64,000 nt of DNA from Varroa destructor (Eukaryota; Arthropoda; Arachnida; Mesostigmata; Varroidae): the NCBI RefSeq assembly GCF_002443255.2, contig NW_019211454.1:52828118-52892117 (forward strand), given 5' to 3'. The position numbers were made by a program, and so were the translations under genes. Positions 25,892-36,000 of the stretch are shown piece after piece. The notes under the pieces are model-generated. The model did no database searches. It saw nothing but the letters and a program-made list of their open reading frames with translations, and was not told the DNA's origin. Each line of letters opens with the position of its first letter. Positions within the stretch are counted from its first letter, which is position 1.

Positions 25892-27670
25892 TTAACGTAC
25901 CAGTCGGCGGGCGCGTTCTTTCTCAGTGGCGTTTCCGACCACGCCTTGGTTTACTAACAGCCAGTTGAAAACGTAGGCTTTTTTGCGTTGACCTTTGTTA
26001 GCTCCGACATTAGCGCGTTTACGCGCTTTTTCAAAGTCAGACTTTTTCTTTCGTAGAGTTGACACACACGGGGTAACTTTGATATCGCGGCAGTAATGAT
26101 CTTGAGCCTTACAACTGGCCGGTTTGAGTCGACGTTTTCTCCGGGCCTCGGAACTTGCCCAGGTGGTATCGGAGTACGTTTTCGAGCCACGCGACGTCCT
26201 GGAGCCATGTCGCTTAATCAGAGCGCGTCTTGCACGCACAGCGCTAACACGGCAATACGGGGGTACGAAGCCCTGCATTCCAGGTACGCACAACGGTACA
26301 GGGTTCATCTCTACCGGCCGCTTGCCCTTCTGGCGGACCTTTTCGATCGAATATATGATTCCATCATCGCGGATGTCGATTTCGCCTGCTCGCTGTTGCG
26401 GTTGATGCAATAGCGGTTCATTGTTCGAGCCAAGCGAAAGCAGTGGCTTTTGCGAACCAGAACTATCTGACAGTGTCAGGCTGGACATTACGTTGTCGAG
26501 ATAGCTCTGATCGATCATGGTACTTAAAGAAGAGCACTTGATTTGCGCATCTGGCGAAACACGCGCTGTTACCGAAAAACTATTTAGTCTTCTCATAACA
26601 TCCATTGAATGGTTTATTGTCTTTTTCACACCGACAGGATTGTTCGCAGATAATGGATAGGTATCGTCAGCGCTTATTATTTTATTGTCTTTTCGCAACT
26701 CTTTTACTTCTCTAATCTCCCTTGCTGCCCTAGCCAAATCACTGAGCACGAGATCCTGCGAAATGTCGTAGAGAGCTTCTTTCTCTGGAAGCTCGTAGAC
26801 CTTCTCCAGAGCAGGACCTGCGAATTTCTTCTTATTGCGAAACGGATCTCGCAGCGACGACTTCCAATCCATAGTAATGGGCCTTCCCCAAAGTTTGCCA
26901 CTTGGAGGTAGCAAAATATTCCTTTCTGGTGGTTTAGTGGGCATCATTTGACGTTTTTGAACCGCAGAACTTGGCTTTAAATTAAGCTGCGGAGGAGCAG
27001 AGGTCTCATAGTCATCCGAATTTATCGATAAATAGTTATGTGATGGTGAGCTAGGTGCAGAATTCATCAAATTAACAATAGCGTCCAGTTCAGGGCTCGA
27101 AGATTGTCTAAGGGCATAGTTGCCAAGCGTTGGGTTACCAGAGGGCGGTAGTTGATTCTGACTCGAAGACAAGTTCTTTTTTGAAAGAGAGTTCCTCTGC
27201 ATTGATGTTCTTGCAAACTTCGCCATAGGCCCAGTGGTAGCTGATTCTCCGGAGCTAGGTCCACTTGATAAAGACGTCATACCAGATGTCTTGGACGAGT
27301 TTGAATTCGACCCGATTGAATTGGATCCTCCTTTTTTTGGCTCGAAGAGCGCATTGTCCAGAATCATAGATTCAGTTTCTTCCGGACGTTCGTAGCTTGT
27401 ATATGCACCGCTCAGCTTTTTGTCATTTTCGGATGCTGGTCCAATACATGACTGCAGTGTCCTCTTGAAAATGTATCCAAGGTGGCATCCGGTTTGAGCG
27501 TAATCGTTCACATCGGTAGGCTCTGAAGGAGGCGGTTGCTTTTGAAGCTGCGAGCCTGGTACACATTCTTCGTAGACCCCATCATCTGGATCAACTACGA
27601 GAGGTTTTCGTGAACGCGGAGCATTCCGCGGAGTAGTTGCTGGCACGCATGCCGTTATCATAAAGCTCAT
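25892..27670 (-). CDS. Unrecognised 592-aa protein, single uninterrupted reading frame
   Basis: This is the only frame in the window too long to be chance: 593 codons in AT-rich DNA without a stop. The ATG at 27670 is the first in frame; an in-frame TAA lies about 20 codons upstream. I do not recognise the family. Residues 37-52 are Gln/Pro-rich, and 113-175 form a low-complexity Ser/Asn/Gly tract. Residues about 259-335 look like the most structured part: a W-G-R-P start, a basic patch at 279-283, then a charged stretch of likely helix at 288-328. Residues 478-560 are strongly basic, with NLS-like clusters at 510-516 and 540-552. There is no signal peptide or membrane segment, so a nuclear or cytoplasmic regulatory or scaffold protein is a guess. 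A minus-strand AATAAA lies at 25686-25691, about 200 nt past the stop. The final codons overlap a GTACGT that could be a splice donor, so the true C-terminus may differ. Confidence 0.85.
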   Translation of the reverse strand: MSFMITACVPATTPRNAPRSRKPLVVDPDDGVYEECVPGSQLQKQPPPSEPTDVNDYAQTGCHLGYIFKRTLQSCIGPASENDKKLSGAYTSYERPEETESMILDNALFEPKKGGSNSIGSNSNSSKTSGMTSLSSGPSSGESATTGPMAKFARTSMQRNSLSKKNLSSSQNQLPPSGNPTLGNYALRQSSSPELDAIVNLMNSAPSSPSHNYLSINSDDYETSAPPQLNLKPSSAVQKRQMMPTKPPERNILLPPSGKLWGRPITMDWKSSLRDPFRNKKKFAGPALEKVYELPEKEALYDISQDLVLSDLARAAREIREVKELRKDNKIISADDTYPLSANNPVGVKKTINHSMDVMRRLNSFSVTARVSPDAQIKCSSLSTMIDQSYLDNVMSSLTLSDSSGSQKPLLSLGSNNEPLLHQPQQRAGEIDIRDDGIIYSIEKVRQKGKRPVEMNPVPLCVPGMQGFVPPYCRVSAVRARRALIKRHGSRTSRGSKTYSDTTWASSEARRKRRLKPASCKAQDHYCRDIKVTPCVSTLRKKKSDFEKARKRANVGANKGQRKKAYVFNWLLVNQGVVGNATEKERARRLVR

Positions 27671-28880
27671 CTTTACTGAAGTCCGTCTTACAGCGCACTC
27701 ATCAGCACTACAGATACTTGCTACACATTATCCTTTCGGAGAGCTTTTCAGGCTCATACCCTAGTACTCCAACAAATCACCAATGCGGTACATTATTGGG
27801 CCACCTGTAATCTATACACTGCCGGATCTGCTTAGCCCGCGGGGTTATTACACCGGTGTTAATCCAATAGGCACTCACTAAATGATAATAATCCACGTAT
27901 TAATTCACACATATGACAGACAACAACTGTACCAGCACGCACGGAACTCAGATCTGGCATGCTTAGTTCGCTGGTGGTACATCCCCATCAATCCGCGCAA
28001 TATGCCCAACAAACTACCCTTGCCACTGATCCTCACCATAGGAGAGGAGAACTTCGCCTGAAAAAATTCGAAAACTCCGACGTCGACGACGGCACATGGC
28101 ATAGGAATCTGCACAAATAACAACAATCGAACTGCTACTTTTCTGTAAAAGAACGGAGCAAGACCTACTAAGATAATTTTGGCCCGGGTTGTACAGTTAG
28201 GGGGCACCGTATGTTGTCCCGGTGGTTTAAATAGGTAACTCTACTGCAGTGCTGAGCAACTACGCGTATGAAGCCATGCATACTGATATCTGCGGGGATA
28301 GCTGTGACGCAAAATCGGAAATCTGCTACTGGAGTTGGCTTAGTGGTCGACTGAACCACAATATTATTACTATCAAGAGAATGACAGTAATGTTCTCTTT
28401 TACCTTTTCTGTGTAATGTTATTTGTGTTTGAGTGGATTTTTTAGCAGTATATTATAGTTCTCTCTATGGAGTTGAAAAAATAAAGAAAAAATCCTTATC
28501 GGGCTGATAGATGCGGCGATATGTACAAGAGTATAGTTCATGCAGATCGCGTATGCTACAACGTAGGTATTAATATTAAAGTGGCTTATCTGCTTCTGCT
28601 CAGTTCAGACAACTAGTAAACAAAGTCAACGGTTGCACTGAACATCTTTTTCATAAGATCTCAATAGAGAAAGTATTACTTCTAAAGTGAAACTCCATTT
28701 CGTTTTATTATAACAGCAGACGTGAAAGTTCTCTATCTGCTTGATTTACAGCCTATTTATTCACTGATGATTAGAATATCTGCTAGAGATACTTCGGACC
28801 TTGCGGATCGAATAAGGGCACGATAGGTAGGCCAATTATAGCGAATTTAATTCACTGTACAATAAAATATGGTGAATTAT
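27671..28880 (-). promoter_or_regulatory. Upstream region of the 592-aa gene
   Basis: This 1.2 kb lies directly upstream of the minus-strand ORF and holds no convincing gene. The minus-strand frames of 63 and 100 codons here have a composition expected by chance. The ten-base perfect palindrome ACACCGGTGT at 27850-27859, about 180 bp before the ATG, is the most site-like element. A short pyrimidine-AG (ACTTCAG) lies just before the ATG, so the start codon could sit in a second exon with a non-coding first exon further up. I cannot identify a TATA box or initiator with confidence. Confidence 0.3.
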
Positions 28881-28883
28881 TCT

Positions 28884-28908
28884 TATATATATATATATAT
28901 ATATATAT
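28884..28908. repeat. (TA)12 microsatellite next to the integrase remnant
   Basis: The TA array, followed by a T-run, lies directly upstream of the gypsy-like fragment that starts near 28931. It could mark the insertion border. Confidence 0.95.
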
Positions 28909-28930
28909 TATTTTTTTTTAGTTTAAACAT

Positions 28931-29710
28931 ATGAATAGTAAAGTTCTGAAGAAAAGCTGTGCGAGCACTTTCTGCCGAAGCAGGCTAGCCGATCGGAGTA
29001 GTTCTTTCGTTCCTACAAAAAGCCATAAAAGACCTTCAGAATGTTTGCTCGATGACCTCTCTGCGAAGTTAGAGCTTTGTGGGTTGTCGAGCAGCATTCG
29101 AGGAATGGCAAGATCAACAGTCCTCTTTAAGTTTCTTACCGTCACGAAAGTAATCTCCTATGGCGGGTTCGTCGGGTGACATAAGATTATATGCAAACAG
29201 AAGACAATGGCACTTGCAGGCCCGAGGGAACTGCGCCTGCTCGAATCACTCGATCACAATGAACCTATACAACGATTTCGACTTTGCGACACATTAACTG
29301 GCAATCCACGGGTGGGCGCCATTGATCAATGTATTTTACAAGGAGGTTTAAAAGTGGGTGGCTTCTTATGTAGACAAGGCGTTCTCTACCGTTGTGGCGC
29401 AGAAAGATTACGACCCGTTCGTGAAACACCCGAGGCTTTGGTGTCTTCTAAATGTCCTTAGGGTCATCCAAATGCAGGGAAAACTATTCTGTCCCTGATG
29501 GTATGGTTTTTGTCGGACGGAGTGATTTCCGTTAGAACACGCGCGTACGTAGGCAGCTGCAGTGTGTATCAACTTGCGAGAGACGAAGAGCCACGATCGC
29601 TGAATATTACCACGGTAATTCGATGTTCAGGGCGGTGGGAGACCCGCGGAGTCGTGACAATAGGTCCACGACTCGTGCGAGGCATCTCCAGCGACTTCGA
29701 AAGCTGGTAG
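28931..29710 (+). pseudogene. Ty3/gypsy-type retrotransposon integrase remnant
   Basis: One plus-strand frame is open over about 260 codons apart from stops at 29177-29179 and 29459-29461. From about 29255 it reads like the N-terminal part of an LTR-retrotransposon integrase. Features in order are an R-F-x-L-C-D start, the GVLYR box, an RLRPV segment, GHPNAGKTIL (second His of the HHCC zinc finger), YVGSCSVYQLARDE (finger cysteines, the last replaced by Tyr) and W-E-T-x-G-V-V-T-I-G-P in place of the usual PWE-x-VGIDxxGP entry to the catalytic core. The core with its D,D-35-E residues is not recognisable downstream, and no LTRs or primer-binding site were seen. The part before 29200 is in the same frame but I do not recognise it. 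The copy is dead: two stops, a damaged zinc finger and no core. Confidence 0.65.
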
Positions 29711-30929
29711 TTACGCTACTAACATCGGCTTGAAGGGCAATGGAATTTTGCCTAGCACGTGCCTGTAGACTATGGAAGGGCCTACAGAGCACAACATAAA
29801 ACTGAGCGCTTTGGACGCAAAACAATAAGGGCCGTGGGATAAGGACACCCTGCCGGATTAGCACCGCCGACTTATAATAGGTCAAATATTATAGTTTACA
29901 TATGAATAGATGCTCGTTTAGGACTATACAGACGTAGAATGAGTAGGTACGAAGTACTCGATCATGCCAGTCAACAAAAGACAAGCGAAAATATGAAAAC
30001 ATAATTCCGCCAGGTAACACCTGAAAGGAAATGTTTATCTAATAGAATGCTAGAACAGTATATTACATCAAAAAAGCACGTATATAGCAACATTACATCG
30101 TGTCATTACTATTATTAGAAGGGCGCGCAGAGTCTATGCTCTGTTTTATGCTGACACCATTGCACGTTCTGCTTCAGTGATATCCACTATGGTGCTATTA
30201 CTTGGCCAAACTGTTCTGTGGTCTTAGGCGCCGCTTTGTTCGAAAGGGTTGTTCTTTCATCTTTGATCGATAACTCCATACAATAAAACCATTCACAACA
30301 TCGTCAGATGAAATCTTTCTTGCCTTGGTTACCTATAATACTCATTTTCACAAGTTCGGACAACACTTCGTCTAAGATAATCTCATTAAGTCTGATACTT
30401 GTGGAAAACGGTACATTGTTCTTATTATTGATAATTAAAACGTTGTTGTTTTGTTTGAGAAAATTGTTGAGAACAAACGAGCATGACAGAGCCGGGTAAA
30501 AGAATCTCATATTGGTCCGAATGCCAACGCTGTTCCGTGCTGGCTGGCCAGCTGGGTCGAGAAGCGTCCATACCAAAGGAGACTATTTACAATGACAACA
30601 AAGCGAATGAAAATGATCAATTCGATTACGACCAGTCAGGCTGCCACCTTCGTAAAGGTCCCAATTCTGGACCGTGTGTGCCGTTGCTTCAGATTTGCTT
30701 TATTTCATTTGGACTATGCAGCTATTCTAGCGGTAGTCGTAGAAAAAGGACTGTGTAAACGGTTCGCAGCAATTGCGCCCGTGCTCATCAAGGATGCGCT
30801 GGAGCCATATTACTTTACATATAAATCGAATCACTTCTAAATGTCCATTATATTATATAGTACTCATATTTCGATATACTTCGCGGTATTTTTGCCTAGT
30901 GAAGTCGATCATAGGCCTGGGATTCTTAC
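29711..30929. other. Non-coding, no gene seen
   Basis: The sequence downstream of the integrase fragment may hold further decayed retroelement DNA to about 29880, but no motif is recognisable. Overlapping ORFs of 63-91 codons at 30304-30840 are chance-like. Confidence 0.5.
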
Positions 30930-30951
30930 TTTATTTATTGAGACTTCAACT

Positions 30952-31254
30952 TCAGCATCGATTTGGTTGTGGCCGGGAATGATATATGTGTATTTTTTTT
31001 AGTTTTCCACAGTCGCAGATTTCTAAACAAGGTGTGGCATCGTGTTTTTTTTTCTTAGAAGTACACATTACAAGGCATCGCCAGCAGCCAACAACATAGG
31101 CTTGGTCGGTGTGGCCAGATGGCAGTAAAGGATGGTGTAGGGAAAGAGGTCCTTGTAAATCAGCCGGATTGTATCGATTTATTGCGTCCACGGACGGTTC
31201 CTGTCGTGACTCTTGTTTATACTGCATTAACTTGCAATCGAAATTACTTATCAC
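30952..31254 (-). CDS. Possible terminal exon with close AATAAATAAA
   Basis: A 100-codon minus-strand frame begins after a pyrimidine-rich tract and a run of possible AG acceptors (GATAAG, or AATGCAG about 30 nt in). It ends at a TGA at 30952. The overlapping signals AATAAATAAA lie at 30930-30939, 13-22 nt past the stop. The peptide contains Pro/His-rich PLSLHHPLLPSGHTD, a Cys-rich GCWRCLVMC and a Lys run. I do not recognise it. ORFs of this length occur by chance here, so the polyadenylation signals and the amino-acid make-up are the only reasons to list it. Confidence 0.25.
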   Translation of the reverse strand: MISNFDCKLMQYKQESRQEPSVDAINRYNPADLQGPLSLHHPLLPSGHTDQAYVVGCWRCLVMCTSKKKKHDATPCLEICDCGKLKKIHIYHSRPQPNRC

Positions 31255-32957
31255 ACCAAAAACAGAAAAAACAGATAAATTTCAATAGCCTAATATTTGC
31301 TTGAGTCTTTTCTTGTCAACACGATAGGTAAGTTTATTGTTGCTGTTGTTGGCAGGGGAAAACTGGATTTTGAAGAACTTTGATAGTAGCTAGCTTACGT
31401 AGGTACAGCGGTCACAGGCCCTTTTTTAGATTAGCTCACATCTACGGGCAGTGCAGTGATATAGAAACTAACCTTTATATTGCTTAAATACTACAGCCAC
31501 CAACATCAGTTGTAGGTGTTGGATTTTAAGACCCAAACTACAGACTACGTTCAACTTTTGAGCGCATGCGATAAGTAACAAAGAAGTTACACAAGGCTAC
31601 GATATATACTTGCGACAGTCTGCTCAAGACGTTATTTGATTTAAGGGGAAGCCCATAAAACCAATAGATCTCACTATCCAAGGCAGAGAGCCAAAATGCG
31701 ACATATAATGAACTATAAGACGCATCCTGTTTGTAAAATTCTCACACATGGCGTACTTTAAGGAATTAACATCACTGAAGACTTTTCCATATTTTCAAAT
31801 GAATACCGCAATCTTCCTTTTCTAGGGACTATAAAAATTTCCTTTTTTAGCATTCATCAATAGACAGCCTTTCTCGGCAAGCATATTCATTGTGATAAGA
31901 GTGCAGCTGTGCCTTGGTACGTGCTAAGAAAACTCTAAGAGGCAGGCTGTATTTATCGAATAGATCAGCGAATCGATCCCGCGCAGGAAACAGGAAGGCC
32001 ATTCGCGCCCTTTGTGTATTAATTTACTCAGTTGGAAATAAAGAACCTACAGTTTAGAACATTTTCGAAATGCAGAGTCTTTATACTTCAGTTCCGGCAG
32101 GTTTCGGGTGACCTACGCGTGAACTATCTTTGCCTCAATCGAAGCTATTTCTGTACTTAACAAACAAATTTCCCTTTGAATGAATAAGTAAATAGACAGA
32201 TAATCTATCTCGGGCTCGCTGGACCTATAATAAAATATCTAGATTGGAACAAACTGAATTCACCAATAGACACGATACTTTTTAAAAGTTTTTCGGAACA
32301 GTTGCTACCTTGTGCCGAGTTTGACTCACGCTGAGAACTTGGACGCAATTAGTGCCTTAGTGCAATGGACTTCGATATGGAATTGAAGCTCCCTGAGGAG
32401 CAGAGTATCCCACGAGATAATACCTGTTGTATCTGAACACTGTGCATCTAGTTCGTTTGCCTTGGTTGCGCATACAGCGTATTGCGATGATATGAAATTA
32501 TATTATATCTACAAACTGACAACTAAAGGATACTAATTTTCTCCAAACATTGTGTTACTTGTTGACTTGCCTGTACCTACTGTTAAGCGGTCTTATGTGA
32601 CTGAGCTGAAGACGTAGTTAGATACACATTCATAACTTCCAAAGTCAAGGCTTTGTTTTTGTGAATTCTGACGAAAGATTCCCCCTGCGACGTATTAGAA
32701 GAGATAGATATGGCCATTATTTTTAGCTGACGATCACGATGCTTTGTTATTAGCAGGGAATGATGGCTATACTTCAGTCAGACGTTAAACACACGTATAA
32801 TATACGGTCAAAGTACTATAGGGAGTTCGTCTACAATAGTCGTAATTTTCGATTATGGCTAAGTACGTTCAACCAGTTGTTATAATCCTTAGGTCTCTAT
32901 CTAGAAATGAGTTGTTTCTATCAAGCTATATGCAAAAATTACGTGGTTAACTTGTTA

Positions 32958-33004
32958 TTAATTAACCGAGTTAATTAATTTAATAATAATAGTAGATTAA
33001 TTAA
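32958..33004. promoter_or_regulatory. Cluster of three TTAATTAA octamers
   Basis: TTAATTAA occurs at 32958-32965, 32971-32978 and 32997-33004, two of the copies followed by CC. TAAT cores are typical homeodomain sites, so this might be an enhancer-like cluster. It could equally be simple AT-rich sequence. Confidence 0.3.
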
Positions 33005-36000
33005 CCAAAATTATCCGAGACATAAGTCGCTGCTTTTACATAAAGCTCCAAACAGGTCCTTTTCTCGTATGCGTCAATAAAGAAAGTTATAGTACATTAT
33101 TCATTTCTATATCGTTCGTCTATCCGTAAGCCAGCACTAGCAGCGGTTCAGTGAAGAAGTCAACTATGACCTTCCGGTGATGATGACGAACGGATAAGAA
33201 ATCACAAATTTTGCTATTGTCGATAGTAACTTGAAGTTATCTATTATAACTGTATAGTTTAGATGTCATTACGAGTATATGTGTCCACATAGTCAACATG
33301 ATCGCCATTATATTATCCGGATCGGCAGTTAGCGATTACAGTCATTTCCTTCTAATACGGCTGGCGTTCTTGCTTACGTTAGCAATGCCAATTGTTTGAT
33401 ATCTTTATATAAAATCGATGCTCAACACGCTGACTGACCGCCAATGTTCGACGGTCTACGCATTGTTGGATGTCGACTAAAGTCGATAACATTAGTTGCG
33501 TTGTTTAAAAGTAGAAAACGGCATCAACATCAGCAGTTGTCAGCGAGACACCATCGAAGCCATCAATGAAGACGTATTCTATCATCGCGAAGTCGGACGC
33601 TGGCTATAGTCGTTCTAGCGGAGACGCCGCCTGTGTCCCCCGCCACTCGCCTTACGCCCCCTGCCTTCAGTCGTTGTCGTTGGTGAGCCGTTACGGCTTT
33701 CGTTGTTTCTCCGTCCCAGCTTAGTCAATGTCGCGAGCAACTTTACACGAGCGTCTTGATTTTGTCTTCCTTTTCGATTTAAATCACTGATTCGAACCTT
33801 TTCCAACTGTCACAAATACGTCTCGTTTTTGTCGCCATCGTCTATTGTGACGTCTATTCAGCTGAACACCGTCGCCTCCATCCGATACATACTAAATGTA
33901 TACATAAGGGAAAAATAGCCGCAGCGCACAAAGCTTCTGGCAACAAAAGCAATGCGATATTTGTAGATAAATGAAACGTACATGAAGGAGTAAGCTGGAT
34001 ATATTTCATCATCGCCAGCCAAGCTGACCAGGTTTACTAAAGAGAAATGTAATAATGATTTCTCAAAACAGAAATGTACTATGAATTCGTCTCTTAAATT
34101 TAGGAATAACTTTTTAATAGGAGCTGTGAGTCAAGCAGCATTGATACACTGAAATACGTTACGTACAAAAAATCCAACAGACTCACATTTTGGGCCAATC
34201 GCAGGTCAAAGGTCCCAAAAATCGAAGGGTCTAAAGAGGCCAAAAGGTGGCCAAAAAAAAACTATTGGACTATAGGACGACCCAGTTAAACATAGCTAAA
34301 GTTTTCTCAAAAACATGCCACTACTCTGCATCGACATGCCAGGACCATCAGAAACGAGCTCATTGATAAGTTTTTGAGCACCTTCAATCTAATTAATCCA
34401 TATTGTGACGGTTCCACTTCGGCTGTAGAAATCTTAATTGTACTACTCCAACGTCGCATGGAGGCTAGTAGCAACGTCCACCGTTGATCTTGGGCAATCA
34501 AAGAAATGAGTTTCAGTAGAAATTCGTGCAGAGTGATGACACTGGACACTAGCCGAACATTCCGAACGTATGGTCTATATATATATATGAAAAGCAACCA
34601 TATCATAATGTTAGTATTGGCCGTTTCTGCTACTTCAATCTGTTGCGCCACGCTAATCATCACGCCATCAGCGATTTCAATGAGGTATAGCCTCATAGTG
34701 AAACCCGACAGCTGTCTAAGAATGCACGTGGTTATGGCCGTCTACAGATGTGTAAACCAGCACCTAGTTACACCTCAAGAATCCTTTCGCGAGATAGTAA
34801 GGCGAGGTGCGCAGAAGATGGCGTTAGTTAAACCTGCCTCCGTAACTCAGCAGTAATGGTATCTACAGGCTGTCGTTACATTGGGCCATTCTTAACCATG
34901 CGCAAGTGTATCACAGATCATCGCTGACAAATCGATGTGTTTGCCTATACCAGATAGACCGCGAAACGATGTAGCATATAATGATTAGCGAGGAAAAATG
35001 GAAAAGATCGACGAAGACTGAGTCCGCGGATGTTTAGTGGTCAAAAGAGATAAATATGCGAGTGCCTATTTAGCAGACAATTTGGCATTGGGTGAAAGTG
35101 TAAATGATCGAATTGATGGTAAAGGCAGTGCCGGTGGTAGCATTGATATCTGGCTGGCTGCCGAAAAGATCTGGCTAATTGCTTTGTTGATCAGCAGCCA
35201 TGTAGCTACTTCAGTAACTAAAGAGCAATTAAAAGATGCGACCCAGACAGAACTGTCTAGAAACTGAGGCGGCAGGAAGGCGGTAGAGCGTCCAGCTTAC
35301 GTTTGACTCCTGCTGATTTGTGTTCACATCGCTGCATGCGTCGTGTTATAGAAACTATCCGCTTTTAACGATACGGGTTCGCCATTGTTTATTGACCAAT
35401 ATCGTCCTCCAACGTCCAACGTGTCCTCGTGTCACGACTACAGACAGTCGCTATTTGTCTTCGCCAACGTACATCTACATTCAGATCCGTGCAAACGGGA
35501 CTTCCAGGGGTAATGTCATTATACAGAAATCTGTTGAGCAAGAATTTCAATCGCATAATTCTAATGGTCGTTAAGTTAGGTCGTTTAACGGGGTCTCAAG
35601 AAAGACATTGAGACGCAGGCTTTTCAAAACAATGAGAGAGCTTCTGATGTTATCTGTTAAGTTGAAAAACAATGTTTTTAAGAGCGCAGATTGGGGGGTG
35701 CCGGCGAAAGAGGATCTAAGACTTTTTCGTACATGCTAAATAATTTTTTGTTCTCGGAACTATAAGTGAAATTGTTTGTTTCCTTAGAGCCCTACGATGT
35801 CATGAGAGATATAGAGAATCGCCATTGCTAAAGTATGTATGCTTTCTCTTTTATTCGTATACAGCATTATAATTATTAACAATAACTTACAGATGCTGCT
35901 GCTGCTGTCATGCATCGAAGGATAAGAGGGACTAAACAAACAATTGAATTATAGTATGGGGCAAAGAGAAAGGGCGCTAGGAGGAGCGGGTCTATAGATG

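Noticed and set aside
26096..27264. Several 65-105 codon ORFs overlapping the 592-aa gene
   Set aside because: They are other-frame or opposite-strand shadows of the long coding frame.
34307..34856. Overlapping 129- and 116-codon ORFs on opposite strands
   Set aside because: No recognisable motif. A GATA|GTAAGG donor and a CTACAG acceptor are present, but they did not give a consistent exon chain.
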